DNA of 64,000 nt from Bacillus litorisediminis (GCF_022808645.1 NZ_JAKZKT010000007.1:1-64000), one strand, 5' to 3'. Positions 18,348 to 28,212 are shown, counted from the stretch's first letter. The notes: generated by a model not told the origin, from the letters alone. Program-made: numbers and translations.

Positions 18348-20024
18348 GTGAAAAAGAAGCTTCTAGTATTTCTGGGTTTAATGCTCGTCCTTTCTATGTT
18401 CTTAGCAGCTTGTAGCGGCGGCGAAGCAGAACCTGGAGATGATCCTCAATCTGAGACTCCTGAGGGAGACGATGAAGGTACTACTAATGAAGGATCAGAC
18501 GTTGCTCAGCATTTACGGGTAAACATTAAAACGGAACCATTTTCTTTACATCCAGGGCTAGCGAATGACACCACTTCTAGTAGTGTTCTAGCTCAAACAT
18601 TTGAAGGGTTAACTCGTATTGGCAAAAATGGAGAACCTGAACCTGCGATGGCAGAAAAAATTGATGTAAATGAAGATTCTACTGTTTATACTTTCCATTT
18701 ACGTGATGCAAAGTGGTCTAATGGAGATCCAGTTACAGCAGAAGATTTTGCTTATGCTTGGAAATGGGCATTAGATCCAGCTAACGAGTCTCAATATGCT
18801 TATCAGCTTTACTACATCAAAAACGCTGCAGCTGCCAACGATCCAGAATCTGGTGTAACTGTAGATGAAGTTGGTATTAAAGTTGTTGATGAAAAAACGC
18901 TTGAAGTTACTTTAGAGAATCCTACACCTTATTTCTTGGAATTAACTGCTTTTTATACCTATTATCCAGTTCATAAAGCAACAGCAGAAGCAAATCCAGA
19001 ATGGCATACAAATGCTGGTGACCAATATATTTCCAACGGTCCATTTGTTATGACAAATTGGGATCATGGAAACCAAATTACACTTGAGAAAAACGCCAAC
19101 TACTGGGATGCCGGCACTGTAAAACTTGAAAAAATTGATATGTACATGATTAACGAAGATGCTACCGAGCTTTCCATGTATCAAAATGGAGAACTTGATT
19201 GGGCTGGAGATCCATTTGGTTCTGTACCGGTTGATGCAATTCCATCACTGAAAGACCAAGGTATTCTTAATGTTCAGCCAATTACTGGTGTTTATTGGTA
19301 TAAATTTAATACGGAAGCTGAACCATTTAATAACGTAAATATCCGTAAAGCATTTACGTATGCAATCAATCGTAAAGCAATTGTAGAAAACATTACTCTA
19401 GGCGGACAGGTACCAGCGATGGCCATTGTCCCACCAACTATGTTCCCTGAAAACGAAGAAGGTTATTTTGAAGATAATGCTGTTGATTTAGCGAAAGAGC
19501 ACCTTCAAAAAGGTCTTGAAGAGCTAGGCTACAGCGATGTTTCTGAGCTTCCAGAAATCACTCTTTCTTACAATACGGATGATACGCATGCTAAAATTGC
19601 GCAAGCCGTTCAACAAATGTGGAAAGAAGCTCTTGGTATTGAAGTAGGTCTAGAAAATACAGAATGGCAAGTATATATTGACCAGCTTCATAGCGGAGAC
19701 TACCAAATTGGACGTATGGGCTGGTTAGGAGACTTTAACGACCCTATTAACTTCCTCGAATTGTTCCGTGATAAAGAGGGAGGAAATAACGATACAAATT
19801 GGGAAGATCCTAATTTCAAACAATTACTGCTTGACTCTGCTACGGAAAAGGATCCAGCAGCTCGTGAAGCTATGCTAAAACAAGCTGAAGAAATCTTTAT
19901 GGAACAGCTTCCAGTAGCACCAATTTACTTCTATACAAACGTATGGCTACAGAAAGAAAACTTGAAAGACGTTGTCGTTTCCGGTCTTGGAGATGTCCAA
20001 CTGAAGTGGGCGTACTTCGAATAA
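18348..20024 (+). CDS. oppA: Oligopeptide ABC transporter substrate-binding lipoprotein
   Basis: 558 residues. Lipoprotein signal peptide with lipobox LAAC and lipidated Cys22, an acidic Ser/Glu/Asp linker (23-50), then an SBP_bac_5 domain (LTRIGKNGEPEPAMAEKI, YTFHLRDAKWSNGDPVTAEDFAYAW). It captures oligopeptides outside the membrane and hands them to OppBC. The start is a GTG 8 nt after AGGGGG. It is first in a complete oppABCDF operon; a strong hairpin after it should leave it in excess over the permease, as is common for binding proteins. Confidence 0.93.
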   Translation: MKKKLLVFLGLMLVLSMFLAACSGGEAEPGDDPQSETPEGDDEGTTNEGSDVAQHLRVNIKTEPFSLHPGLANDTTSSSVLAQTFEGLTRIGKNGEPEPAMAEKIDVNEDSTVYTFHLRDAKWSNGDPVTAEDFAYAWKWALDPANESQYAYQLYYIKNAAAANDPESGVTVDEVGIKVVDEKTLEVTLENPTPYFLELTAFYTYYPVHKATAEANPEWHTNAGDQYISNGPFVMTNWDHGNQITLEKNANYWDAGTVKLEKIDMYMINEDATELSMYQNGELDWAGDPFGSVPVDAIPSLKDQGILNVQPITGVYWYKFNTEAEPFNNVNIRKAFTYAINRKAIVENITLGGQVPAMAIVPPTMFPENEEGYFEDNAVDLAKEHLQKGLEELGYSDVSELPEITLSYNTDDTHAKIAQAVQQMWKEALGIEVGLENTEWQVYIDQLHSGDYQIGRMGWLGDFNDPINFLELFRDKEGGNNDTNWEDPNFKQLLLDSATEKDPAAREAMLKQAEEIFMEQLPVAPIYFYTNVWLQKENLKDVVVSGLGDVQLKWAYFE

Positions 20025-20061
20025 GGAAACCTACCCTACAAAGAGGCTGGCTCAAAAGATT

Positions 20062-20107
20062 AGGAGTCAGTCCCCACGAGTTTATTTGTGGGGCTGACTC
20101 CTCTTCT
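20062..20107 (+). terminator. Intra-operon attenuating terminator, oppA-oppB
   Basis: A near-perfect 15-bp stem (GGAGTCAGTCCCCAC / GTGGGGCTGACTCC) with a 10-nt loop followed by CTTCTTTTT, between oppA and oppB. Partial read-through would set the binding-protein to permease ratio. Confidence 0.8.
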
Positions 20108-20166
20108 TTTTGGGGTTTTATCCCCCTACCTAGCCTTTTCAATTTTAATAAGCGAGGTGTTGAACG

Positions 20167-21105
20167 ATGGCAAAATATATAGTAAAGCGCGTCCTTTTTA
20201 TTCTCCTCTCTTTATTTATGATCGTTACGGCAACATTTTTTATTATGAGAATGGCACCAGGAAGCCCGTTTGCCTCTGAAAAATCGCTCCCTCCGGAAAT
20301 CATGGAAAATTTCAATGAAAAATATGGCTTAAACGACCCCTGGTATGAACAATACTTCCGTTACTTAGGTCAAGTGGTTCGATGGGATTTCGGTCCATCG
20401 ATGAAATATAAAGGACAAACCGTGAATGAAATTATTGCAGATGGCTTTACTGTTTCTCTTGCATTAGGAGCAGAAGCGCTACTGATTGCAATCGGAGGCG
20501 GTATTTTATTGGGAGTGATTGCAGCTCTGCGGCATAACCGTTGGCCAGATTATACAGCAACCGTTATTGCCGTGTTAGGAATTTCGGTTCCATCCTTTAT
20601 CTTGGCAGCCGCTCTCCAATACGTACTGGCCTATAAAATGGGGGTCTTTCCAATCGCAAGGTGGGAGAGCTTTACTCATACGATACTGCCGGCCTTTGCA
20701 TTATCGGCTACTCCTCTTGCTATGATTGCCAGATTAACCCGTTCCAGTATGCTTGAGGTTATGAATCAAGATTATATTAAAACAGCTAAATCTAAAGGAT
20801 TAAGCAAACGTACGATCACCTTTAGACACGCAATTCGAAATGCGCTTTTACCTACAATTACGTATATCGGACTTCTTTTTGCCGGAATTATTACCGGAAG
20901 CTTTATCATTGAAAATATCTTTGCGATTCCAGGTTTAGGAAAGCAATTTGTTGTAAGTATTACAAACCGTGACTATTCGGTCATTATGGGGACAACTGTT
21001 TTTTATAGTGTCCTGCTCCTCTTCTCAATGCTGATACTAGATATCATCTATGGTTTCATCGATCCGCGCATTAAGCTAGCCAGACCAAGGAAAGGAGAAG
21101 CATAA
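20167..21105 (+). CDS. oppB: Oligopeptide ABC transporter permease OppB
   Basis: 312 residues with six membrane helices. The N-terminal TM with RMAPGSPF, and the EAA-type loop [33 protein letters not shown] that docks the ATPases, place it in the OppB/DppB group. GAGGTG lies upstream. The stop overlaps the next start (TAATG). Confidence 0.93.
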   Translation: MAKYIVKRVLFILLSLFMIVTATFFIMRMAPGSPFASEKSLPPEIMENFNEKYGLNDPWYEQYFRYLGQVVRWDFGPSMKYKGQTVNEIIADGFTVSLALGAEALLIAIGGGILLGVIAALRHNRWPDYTATVIAVLGISVPSFILAAALQYVLAYKMGVFPIARWESFTHTILPAFALSATPLAMIARLTRSSMLEVMNQDYIKTAKSKGLSKRTITFRHAIRNALLPTITYIGLLFAGIITGSFIIENIFAIPGLGKQFVVSITNRDYSVIMGTTVFYSVLLLFSMLILDIIYGFIDPRIKLARPRKGEA

Positions 21106-22031
21106 TGGCACAGACACAAATGAATCCGAACAAATTTGATCTTGTTGGTGCAAAAGCAAGTGATGCTGAAAAGATTTCGAAACCGAGCTTATCCTTCTGG
21201 AAGGATGCGATGATTCGCTTCCGTAAAAATAAGCTCGCCATGTTAGGCGTTTTTATGCTGATCCTTCTATCTTTCATGGCGATATTTGGTCAGTATATTT
21301 CAGGACACGATACAGCACAAACGGATCTTTTAAATACAAATAAGCCGCCTTCTGCTGAACATTGGTTCGGTACAGACGATTTAGGACGGGACATGTTTGC
21401 CCGCGTTTGGGAAGGTGCGCGTATTTCCATTTTCATTGGATTAGCTGCAGCCCTGATTGACCTGGTTATTGGAGTATTATGGGGCGGTATAGCAGGATAT
21501 AAGGGCGGAAAAGTCGACGAAATTATGATGCGGATTGCCGATATTTTGTATGGGATCCCGTATCTATTAGTCGTTATTCTCTTCATCGTATTGTTTGAAA
21601 AAGTTAACTTATGGACCATGATTATTGCGATGACACTGATCGGCTGGGTCAGCATGGCCAAGATTGTCCGCGGCCAGGTGCTTCAGCTCAAAACACAGGA
21701 GTATGTACTAGCATCCCAAACACTGGGAGCAAAGACCGGCTGGATCATGTTTAAGCATCTAATCCCGAATGCAATGGGACCTATCATTGTCACATTAACA
21801 CTAACCATCCCAAATGCGATTTTTACAGAGGCTTTCTTAAGCTTTCTTGGACTAGGTATTTCTCCTCCACTTGCCAGTTGGGGAACGATGGCAACCGAAG
21901 GAGTAGCGGCGATGCAATATTATCCGTGGAGACTCTTCTTCCCAGCTGCCTTTATCTGTATCACAATGCTAAGCTTTAACGTGATTGGCGATGGCTTACG
22001 TGATGCATTAGACCCTAAATTGCGCAAATAG
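21105..22031 (+). CDS. oppC: Oligopeptide ABC transporter permease OppC
   Basis: 308 residues. A cytoplasmic N-terminal extension, OppC_N segment (FWKDAMIRFRKNKLAMLGVFML), HWFGTDDLGRDMFARVWEGARISIFIG, and the EAA loop (QEYVLASQTLGAKTGWIMFKHLIPNAMGPIIV) are typical. It forms the membrane channel with OppB. AAAGGAG precedes the start; one-base overlap with oppB. Confidence 0.93.
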   Translation: MAQTQMNPNKFDLVGAKASDAEKISKPSLSFWKDAMIRFRKNKLAMLGVFMLILLSFMAIFGQYISGHDTAQTDLLNTNKPPSAEHWFGTDDLGRDMFARVWEGARISIFIGLAAALIDLVIGVLWGGIAGYKGGKVDEIMMRIADILYGIPYLLVVILFIVLFEKVNLWTMIIAMTLIGWVSMAKIVRGQVLQLKTQEYVLASQTLGAKTGWIMFKHLIPNAMGPIIVTLTLTIPNAIFTEAFLSFLGLGISPPLASWGTMATEGVAAMQYYPWRLFFPAAFICITMLSFNVIGDGLRDALDPKLRK

Positions 22032-22045
22032 GAGGGAAAAACGAA

Positions 22046-23122
22046 ATGGAAAAACTATTAGAAGTCAAAGACCTGCATGTTAGCTTTGATATATACGGCG
22101 GAACAGTCCAAGCTGTCCGCGGGGTTACCTTTGATGTATACAAGGGTGAAACACTTGCGATTGTAGGTGAATCCGGCTCTGGAAAAAGTGTGATGACCCA
22201 GTCGTTAATTAAATTAATTCCGATGCCCCCTGGAAAAATTACAAGCGGGCAAGTGTTGCTTGAAGGCGTGGACCTGGTTCCGAAATCAGAAAAAGAAATG
22301 GAAAAGGTTCGCGGAAATGACATCTCAATGATTTTCCAGGATCCAATGACCTCATTAAATCCAACGATGAAAATCGGAAGACAGATTACAGAGGTTATTT
22401 TAAAGCACCATAAGGTATCGAAAGAAGAAGCTAAACAAAGAGCGATACATCTTTTAAATCTGGTTGGAATTCCATTCCCTGAAAGAAGATTCCAGCAATA
22501 TCCGCACGAATTTTCTGGCGGAATGCGGCAGCGGGCAATGGTGGCAATAGCATTGGCCGCCAATCCAAAGCTTTTAATTGCCGACGAGCCAACAACAGCT
22601 CTTGATGTTACGATTCAGGCGCAAATTTTAGAGTTAATGAAGGATCTCCAGCAAAAAACGGAGTCTTCGATAATCTTTATTACCCATGATTTAGGTGTTG
22701 TAGCAAATGTGGCTGACCGGGTTGCTGTTATGTATGCCGGTCAAATTGTGGAAATCGGGACCGTCGATGAAATTTTTTATGATCCTCGTCATCCTTATAC
22801 GTGGGGATTGCTGGCTTCAATGCCTAGCCTTGATAGTGATGATAAATCTGAGCTTGCAGCAATTCCAGGGTCGCCGCCTGATTTGACGAATCCTCCGAAG
22901 GGTTGTGCCTTTGCACCGCGGAATCCCTATGCTCTTGCGATTGATTATGAGGAAGAGCCACCTATGTTCCAAATATCCAAAACACATTTTGCCAAAACGT
23001 GGCTGCTGCATCCGGATGCACCAAAGGTCGAACCGCCTGAAGCTGTGAAAAATCGCTTGCGGCCAATGACGCAAAACTTCGAAACTCCGGTTCTGTTAAA
23101 GGAGGAAGCAATCCATGGCTGA
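22046..23122 (+). CDS. oppD: Oligopeptide ABC transporter ATPase OppD
   Basis: 358 residues. Walker A GESGSGKS (41-48), Q-loop FQDPMTSLNP, signature FSGGMRQR, Walker B LLIADEPTTALD, H-loop THD, and the C-terminal oligopeptide/dipeptide extension with PPKGCAFAPRNPYA. Two Cys of the usual C-terminal iron-sulfur-type cluster are not all present. It hydrolyses ATP together with OppF to drive peptide import. GGAGGG lies upstream; the 3' end overlaps oppF by 8 bp. Confidence 0.93.
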   Translation: MEKLLEVKDLHVSFDIYGGTVQAVRGVTFDVYKGETLAIVGESGSGKSVMTQSLIKLIPMPPGKITSGQVLLEGVDLVPKSEKEMEKVRGNDISMIFQDPMTSLNPTMKIGRQITEVILKHHKVSKEEAKQRAIHLLNLVGIPFPERRFQQYPHEFSGGMRQRAMVAIALAANPKLLIADEPTTALDVTIQAQILELMKDLQQKTESSIIFITHDLGVVANVADRVAVMYAGQIVEIGTVDEIFYDPRHPYTWGLLASMPSLDSDDKSELAAIPGSPPDLTNPPKGCAFAPRNPYALAIDYEEEPPMFQISKTHFAKTWLLHPDAPKVEPPEAVKNRLRPMTQNFETPVLLKEEAIHG

Positions 23123-24041
23123 AACACTCTTAGAGATTAAAAACCTGAAAAAATACTTTAATACAGGCAGTCCACACGAAGTAAGAGCGGTCGATGATGT
23201 ATCTTTTTCGATTTATCGCGGGGAAACCCTTGGTCTTGTGGGAGAATCCGGCTGCGGTAAATCGACAACGGGGCGTACGATTATCCGTTTATATGAAGCT
23301 ACTGATGGAGAAATCGTCTATAACGGGGAAAATGTCCGCACGATTAAATCACGGAAAAAACTCAGCGAGTTTCACCGCAAAATGCAAATGATTTTCCAAG
23401 ACCCATATGCTTCCTTGAATCCTAGAATGACGGTGGCTGACATCATTGCAGAAGGGATTGATATCCACGGTCTTGCTAAAGGGAAAGAAGATCGGATGAA
23501 GCGTGTATATGATTTACTGGAAACAGTTGGATTAAACCGTGAACATGCGACCCGCTATCCGCATGAGTTTTCCGGCGGACAAAGACAGCGGATTGGCATC
23601 GCGCGGGCGCTTGCGGTTCAGCCGGAATTCATCATTGCCGATGAACCAATCTCCGCTTTGGACGTTTCAATCCAAGCTCAAGTCGTCAATCTCATGAAAC
23701 GGCTTCAAAAAGAAAAAGGTTTAACCTATCTCTTTATCGCCCATGACCTATCTATGGTGAAATACATCAGTGACCGGATCGGTGTAATGTACTTTGGGAA
23801 GCTAGTCGAGCTTGCTCCAAGTGATGAGCTCTACCGCAACCCATTGCATCCGTATACGCAGGCCCTGCTATCTGCGATCCCGCGTCCGGATCCTGAAACG
23901 GAACGCCAGCGAAGAAGGAAAGTCTACGACCCAAGCATCCATGAATATAAAGAAGGCGAAGAAGTGAAAATGAGAGAAGTTTCGCCAGGGCATTTTGTGT
24001 ACTGCTCTGAGAAAGAATTTGAATCTTATAAGCGCGCGTGA
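23115..24041 (+). CDS. oppF: Oligopeptide ABC transporter ATPase OppF
   Basis: 308 residues. Walker [10 protein letters not shown]-loop [10 protein letters not shown], signature FSGGQRQR, Walker [13 protein letters not shown] and H-loop AHD; the C-terminal extension ends [11 protein letters not shown]. Translation is coupled to oppD through the 8-bp overlap. It is the last gene of the operon, followed by a strong terminator. Confidence 0.93.
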   Translation: MAETLLEIKNLKKYFNTGSPHEVRAVDDVSFSIYRGETLGLVGESGCGKSTTGRTIIRLYEATDGEIVYNGENVRTIKSRKKLSEFHRKMQMIFQDPYASLNPRMTVADIIAEGIDIHGLAKGKEDRMKRVYDLLETVGLNREHATRYPHEFSGGQRQRIGIARALAVQPEFIIADEPISALDVSIQAQVVNLMKRLQKEKGLTYLFIAHDLSMVKYISDRIGVMYFGKLVELAPSDELYRNPLHPYTQALLSAIPRPDPETERQRRRKVYDPSIHEYKEGEEVKMREVSPGHFVYCSEKEFESYKRA

Positions 24042-24052
24042 TAGTATGTGTA

Positions 24053-24090
24053 AATCCTCCTCCAACTGTATGGGGGAGGATTTTTTTTAG
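24053..24090 (+). terminator. opp operon terminator
   Basis: AATCCTCCTCC pairs with GGGGGAGGATT and is followed by eight T. Confidence 0.9.
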
Positions 24091-24135
24091 TTTTCAAGAA
24101 TTCATTAGTAAAAGAAAAAGGAGAGTGATGTTATA

Positions 24136-25134
24136 TTGAACATCTATAAAAAAAGAGAATTCCCTGTTGAACTTTATTTGCACGAAATACTTTTGAACAG
24201 AGTTTACCCAAACTTTAGAAAAAGACAGGAAATTGAAAAAAATTTGATGTGGAGAAAAGCCGGTTACTATGGAGAACAAAATGTAGATTATCATTTAAGC
24301 CACTTAAAAGACTACTCTCTCACCGTCATTCACAACCTGCGTCTTTCATTGAATGGTATCTATTTTCAAATTGATACATTAATCTTATCTGCTTTTTTCA
24401 CTTTAATCTTGGAAGTTAAAAATATCGCAGGTATCCTCCGATTTGATCCCCACTATGACCAGCTAATTCGCAGTTATGATCAAAAAATAGAGAGACTCCC
24501 CAATCCCCTCCATCAAGCAACCCGCCAAAAGAATCTGCTGAATCAATGGCTCCGAAAAAACTTTAATCTTACTATGCCTATTGAATTTTTCATTGTTAAT
24601 ACGAATCAATCCACAATTATTGAAGCCTCGCCAGAAAGCAAACCAATTTTCAATAAAATCCTCCATGCAGAAAGCTTAAACGAGGCAATCACTCTAGCTC
24701 AACGCAGATATGCGCGCTCCTCCATCACTGAAAAACAACTTGGTTCAATTAGTGAAAGAATTGTAAAAGAACATAGTCCCCATTTTCCAAATCTGTTAAA
24801 TACCTATAAAATGTCCAGTTCCGATATTATAAAAGGCATACGGTGTGTGAATTGCTCCAGTTTTTCAATGGAACGAATTCATGGAACTTGGCTATGTCCC
24901 AAGTGCGGGGAAAAAGATAAAACAGCCCACGTACAAGCAATCCTCGATTATCTTTTTTTGATAGATTCCACCATTACCAATAAAGAGGCGAGAGATTTTC
25001 TAAAAACTAGTTCCCCTACTGTTGTAAAAAAGCTCCTTCAATCTATGAACCTCCCTTCTACCGGCACCGGAAAATACAGGATTTATCATAGACCGTCCAT
25101 TCAAGAGATTTTGACCAATGGCGTCGGTTATTGA
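24136..25134 (+). CDS. NERD-domain nuclease-like protein with zinc ribbon and HTH-like C-terminus (paralog 2)
   Basis: 332 residues, same architecture as the gene at 14762. NERD motifs: GE (Glu47), FQIDTLIL (Asp80), EVKN (Glu93, Lys95) and Gln127. The zinc ribbon uses Cys237, Cys240, Cys254 and Cys257, followed by a helix-turn-helix-like segment (267-318, AILDYLFLIDSTITNKEARDFL then a variable helix and KYRIYHRP). The two paralogs agree best in the ribbon and first helices and differ in the presumed recognition helix (SSPTVVKKL here, KSRKIAHRL there). The start is TTG at 24136 with AAAAGGAG about 12 nt upstream; ATG 24129 opens only a three-codon frame. The stop codon sits inside the first unit of array C. 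Function unknown. Confidence 0.85.
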   Translation: MNIYKKREFPVELYLHEILLNRVYPNFRKRQEIEKNLMWRKAGYYGEQNVDYHLSHLKDYSLTVIHNLRLSLNGIYFQIDTLILSAFFTLILEVKNIAGILRFDPHYDQLIRSYDQKIERLPNPLHQATRQKNLLNQWLRKNFNLTMPIEFFIVNTNQSTIIEASPESKPIFNKILHAESLNEAITLAQRRYARSSITEKQLGSISERIVKEHSPHFPNLLNTYKMSSSDIIKGIRCVNCSSFSMERIHGTWLCPKCGEKDKTAHVQAILDYLFLIDSTITNKEARDFLKTSSPTVVKKLLQSMNLPSTGTGKYRIYHRPSIQEILTNGVGY

Positions 25135-25962
25135 CTGATGGCAATGGGTTTTGATTGATAGAAATGGATTTTGATTGATAGACCTAAGGGTTTGACCCAT
25201 AGAACTACGAGTTTGACTGATAGAATTAGATTTTGACCGATAGAAATACTGATTTGACTGATAGAACCGGAATTTGACCGATAGAATCACGAGTTGACTG
25301 TTAGAACCACCAATTTGACCGATAGAATCGGTTTTTGACTGATAGAACTACGAGTTTGACCGATAGAACCACGTATTTGACCGATAGAACTATGAGTTTG
25401 ACCGATAGAACCGGTTTTTGACCGATAGAACTATGAGTTTGACCGATAGAACCACGAGTTTGACCGATAGAAATGGATTTTGACTGATAGAACCACCAAT
25501 TTGACCGATAGAACACTGATTTGACTCATAGAACCGGTTTTTGACCGATAGAACCGGTTTTTGACCGATAGAACCGGAATTTGACCGATAGAACCACTGA
25601 TTTGACTGATAGAACCACGAGTTTGACCGATAGAACCACGAATTTGACTGATAGAACCGGTTTTTGACCGATAGAACCGGAATTTGACCGATAGAAACAC
25701 TGATTTGACTGATAGAACCACGAATTTGACCCATAGAACCTCTGATTTGACTGATAGAACCTGAATTTGACCGATAGAAATGGATTTTGACTGATAGAAA
25801 TGGATTTTGACCGATAGAACCGGAATTTGACCGATAGAAACACTGATTTGACTGATAGAACTACGAGTTTGACCGATAGAACCACGAATTTGACTGATAG
25901 AACCTGATTTTGACCGATAGAACCAGTTTTTGACCGATAGAACCACCAATTTTGACCGATAG
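25129..25962 (+). repeat. Repeat array C: ~41 units of 20-21 bp, TTGACYGATAGAA family
   Basis: About 41 tandem units with a highly conserved core TTTGACCGATAGAA or TTTGACTGATAGAA and 6-8 variable nucleotides (CCACGAG, CCGGTTT, ATGGATT, CACTGAT). The same few linkers recur in different orders. The first units (TTGACTGATGG, then TTGATTGATAG) are diverged and include the NERD stop codon. The array fills the space to the convergent sigma-factor gene's terminator. Confidence 0.95.
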
Positions 25963-26000
25963 CCCAATTCATGCCAGACTACCTATGCATCCACCCCACA

Positions 26001-26031
26001 AAAAAGACAGGGCACCCACTCGCCCTGTCTT
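26001..26031 (-). terminator. Terminator of the ECF41 operon
   Basis: Perfect 10-bp stem AAGACAGGGC / GCCCTGTCTT, with T-run on the minus strand. Confidence 0.88.
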
Positions 26032-26036
26032 CTTCC

Positions 26037-26891
26037 TCATACATTCATCAATTTCTCAGGATTCACTACCAAATAAATGGCTTGAATTCGGGTATCTGCT
26101 ATATAAAATGAAATGACATTATGAGTCTCGTTATCTACTTTGCCGACAAGACCCGGTTGCCCATTGACTGATTCAATGGCAAAGGTCATATTTTCAGGGC
26201 GTTTACCATATACACCCTGTAAAAAGGGCAGGACGCGCTGAACCGTTTCGATTGGACGAATGGCTGCCTTTGCAACGCCGCCGCCATCTGAGTACAAAAT
26301 GACATCTGGACTTAACAGCCCAAGTATTCTCTCCATTTCTCCCATCTGAAAGGCTTGAATAAATGATTCAATGACTTCCCGATTTTCTTTCACAGTAAAC
26401 CGGCCGTTCGTACTGATTCCCATTTTCTTTTTTGCCCGGGAATAGAGTTTACGGCAATTGACCTCATTTGTTTCTAGCATATGAGATATTTCTGCATGAG
26501 AGAGGGAAAAGCCCTCTTTTAATAAAAAGACGGCTCTTTCGTTTGGGGTCAGGACTTCCATTAATTTTAAGTAAACCAGGCTTAATAAGTCCCGATTCTC
26601 AATCTTTTCCTCTACCTCATTGAAACGGGCGGCTCCGATTGGTTCGGGAAGCCACTCACCCACGTATACGATTCTCTTTTTCTGTGCGGACCGGAGTACA
26701 TCGATACATTTGTTTGTCGCCATTTTGGATAAATAGGCTTTAATATTTTGGACATGATCAAGCTTCTCTTGCTGCAGGGTAAGAAAAATTTCTTGTACAA
26801 CATCCTCTGCCTCCGTTACGGTTCCAAGCATTCCATATGATATGGAAAAAAGTAATGGTTTGTACTCTTTATATAATGCTTCGATGTTCAT
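26037..26891 (-). CDS. ECF41-type RNA polymerase sigma factor
   Basis: 284 residues. Sigma-70 region 2 (about 8-70, SISYGMLGTVTEAEDVVQEIFL), region 4 (about 105-155, LTPNERAVFLLKEGFSLSHAEIS), then a C-terminal SnoaL/NTF2-like domain. Two hallmarks of ECF41 are present: DGGG (202-205) and NPEKL near the C-terminus (277-281). In this group the fused domain, not a separate anti-sigma factor, controls activity, and the partner gene next door is usually an oxidoreductase, epimerase or carboxymuconolactone decarboxylase. Here it overlaps an FAD oxidoreductase gene by 23 bp. GGAGG lies 10 nt before the ATG. Confidence 0.93.
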   Translation of the reverse strand: MNIEALYKEYKPLLFSISYGMLGTVTEAEDVVQEIFLTLQQEKLDHVQNIKAYLSKMATNKCIDVLRSAQKKRIVYVGEWLPEPIGAARFNEVEEKIENRDLLSLVYLKLMEVLTPNERAVFLLKEGFSLSHAEISHMLETNEVNCRKLYSRAKKKMGISTNGRFTVKENREVIESFIQAFQMGEMERILGLLSPDVILYSDGGGVAKAAIRPIETVQRVLPFLQGVYGKRPENMTFAIESVNGQPGLVGKVDNETHNVISFYIADTRIQAIYLVVNPEKLMNV

Positions 26892-28155
26892 TGTTATTTT
26901 TACCTCCTAGCCATTGTTCAGCAGCTAAAGCGGCCTTTTTTCCGCTAGCAGCTGAGGCATCGGCAAGAATTCCTTCATCTATACAACAGTCCCCAGCTAG
27001 AAACAAACCGTCTACGGCTTGAGATGCTTTTTCAAATATTCTCATCGTGGTTCTGTTTGGGTATCCATTGCTCACAGCCAAATTAGTGAGACATCTAGAG
27101 TACACTTTTCTTTCCCGCCAGTGAGGCACCATTCGGTCTAAAAATTTCTCCATTTGCTCCTCGCTGGCGTCAGCCCCGTATCCAAATACATGAGCGACTT
27201 CATACTGTTGGCTTAGGTTAGCTGCTTTCGAATGGCTGGAATAATAAATAAAATGATCCGCATCAAAACCAAAGCTAGTTCGATCCATTTCATCTTTTTC
27301 TAAAATCAGATCCAAAGAAACTCCTTTGACTGGTTTGAGTTTTGAAAGGAAAGCAAACTGTTCACCATGCTCAGCCATTTTTTGCAGGTCATGCGGGGGT
27401 GCTGTATAGATCACCGTCTTCCCTTCAACTAGTCTTCCGGAAGAAAGCTCTAGTTGAAAGGCAGGAAAACTTCCTTTTATCTTCTTAACCTTTTCCCCTT
27501 TCATGAACAAAACTCCTCTTTTTTGCGCATGATTTTCTAAAGATTGTATTAACGTCTCCCAGCCGCCATCTAAATAAAGAACACCGCCTTTTAACGCAAG
27601 CTGAAGCTGCCGGATTGCATACGCGGCCGTCACTGCATCGTCCTCTTTACAATAGCTGGAGATTGCCAAAAGTGATTGAAGGATAGCCTTAACTTTCCTG
27701 GACAATCGATGCGCCATGAGCCATTCAGTAAATGAATGGTCGCCTGCTTTTCTCCAATCTGCTTTTAATAAATTGGAAAAAACTTTGATTAACTCTGCCT
27801 TCTCCCTCCATGTCAAAAACTCAGTTTTTAACAAAGCAACGGGAGAAGGAGGAAAAGGATACATCTTATCTTCTAAGATTAACTTTCCGTATATCTTCGG
27901 CTTTTTGCCTGTTGGATGGATACCAAGCTCGTTCAAAATTTGGGATGTCCCGCCTTTTATATAAAGAGCATGCGGCCCCAGATTTAAATGAGATTGATGG
28001 ACAATTGTCGTAGAAGCCCTTCCGCCAAGCTCCTTCCCTTTTTCAATCACTGCTACCTTTCTGCCTTGCCTGGCAAGATAATTTGCTGATATCAAACCAG
28101 CCAATCCCCCGCCAATTACGATCGAATCAAAAAATTGATCAGTTATGAACGTCAT
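26869..28155 (-). CDS. FAD-dependent oxidoreductase (phytoene-desaturase-like), ECF41 partner
   Basis: 428 residues. The N-terminal dinucleotide-binding motif VIGGGLAGLISANYLARQGRKVAVIEKG is followed by GGRAST, and the C-terminal FAD motif GLFLAGDCCIDEGILADASAASG closes the fold; it belongs to the amine-oxidase/phytoene-dehydrogenase superfamily. The substrate is unknown. The start at 28155 has AAGGAGG 7 nt upstream; an in-frame ATG at 28182 lies in the leader. The gene sits directly behind an ECF41 promoter and overlaps the sigma-factor gene, so the pair forms an autoregulated operon. Confidence 0.88.
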   Translation of the reverse strand: MTFITDQFFDSIVIGGGLAGLISANYLARQGRKVAVIEKGKELGGRASTTIVHQSHLNLGPHALYIKGGTSQILNELGIHPTGKKPKIYGKLILEDKMYPFPPSPVALLKTEFLTWREKAELIKVFSNLLKADWRKAGDHSFTEWLMAHRLSRKVKAILQSLLAISSYCKEDDAVTAAYAIRQLQLALKGGVLYLDGGWETLIQSLENHAQKRGVLFMKGEKVKKIKGSFPAFQLELSSGRLVEGKTVIYTAPPHDLQKMAEHGEQFAFLSKLKPVKGVSLDLILEKDEMDRTSFGFDADHFIYYSSHSKAANLSQQYEVAHVFGYGADASEEQMEKFLDRMVPHWRERKVYSRCLTNLAVSNGYPNRTTMRIFEKASQAVDGLFLAGDCCIDEGILADASAASGKKAALAAEQWLGGKNNNEHRSII

Positions 28156-28185
28156 AAAAATTCCTCCTTCTCGTTTTACCATTAA

Positions 28186-28212
28186 GACGGAGAAAGGAGG
28201 AATATCGTGACA
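28186..28212 (-). promoter_or_regulatory. ECF41-type promoter of the oxidoreductase-sigma operon
   Basis: On the minus strand TGTCACG, exactly 16 bp, then CGTC. The reported ECF41 consensus is TGTCACA-N16-CGTC. The expected start point lies about 25 nt before the oxidoreductase ATG at 28155, leaving room only for the ribosome binding site. Confidence 0.8.

Noticed and set aside
25129..25962. CRISPR array
   Set aside because: Repeats and variable parts are too short (about 14 + 6-8 nt), the variable parts recur, and no cas genes are present.
25000..25972. Repeat ORFs in array C (VLSVKNRFYRSN types)
   Set aside because: Open in all three minus-strand frames and lacking start signals; not credible proteins.
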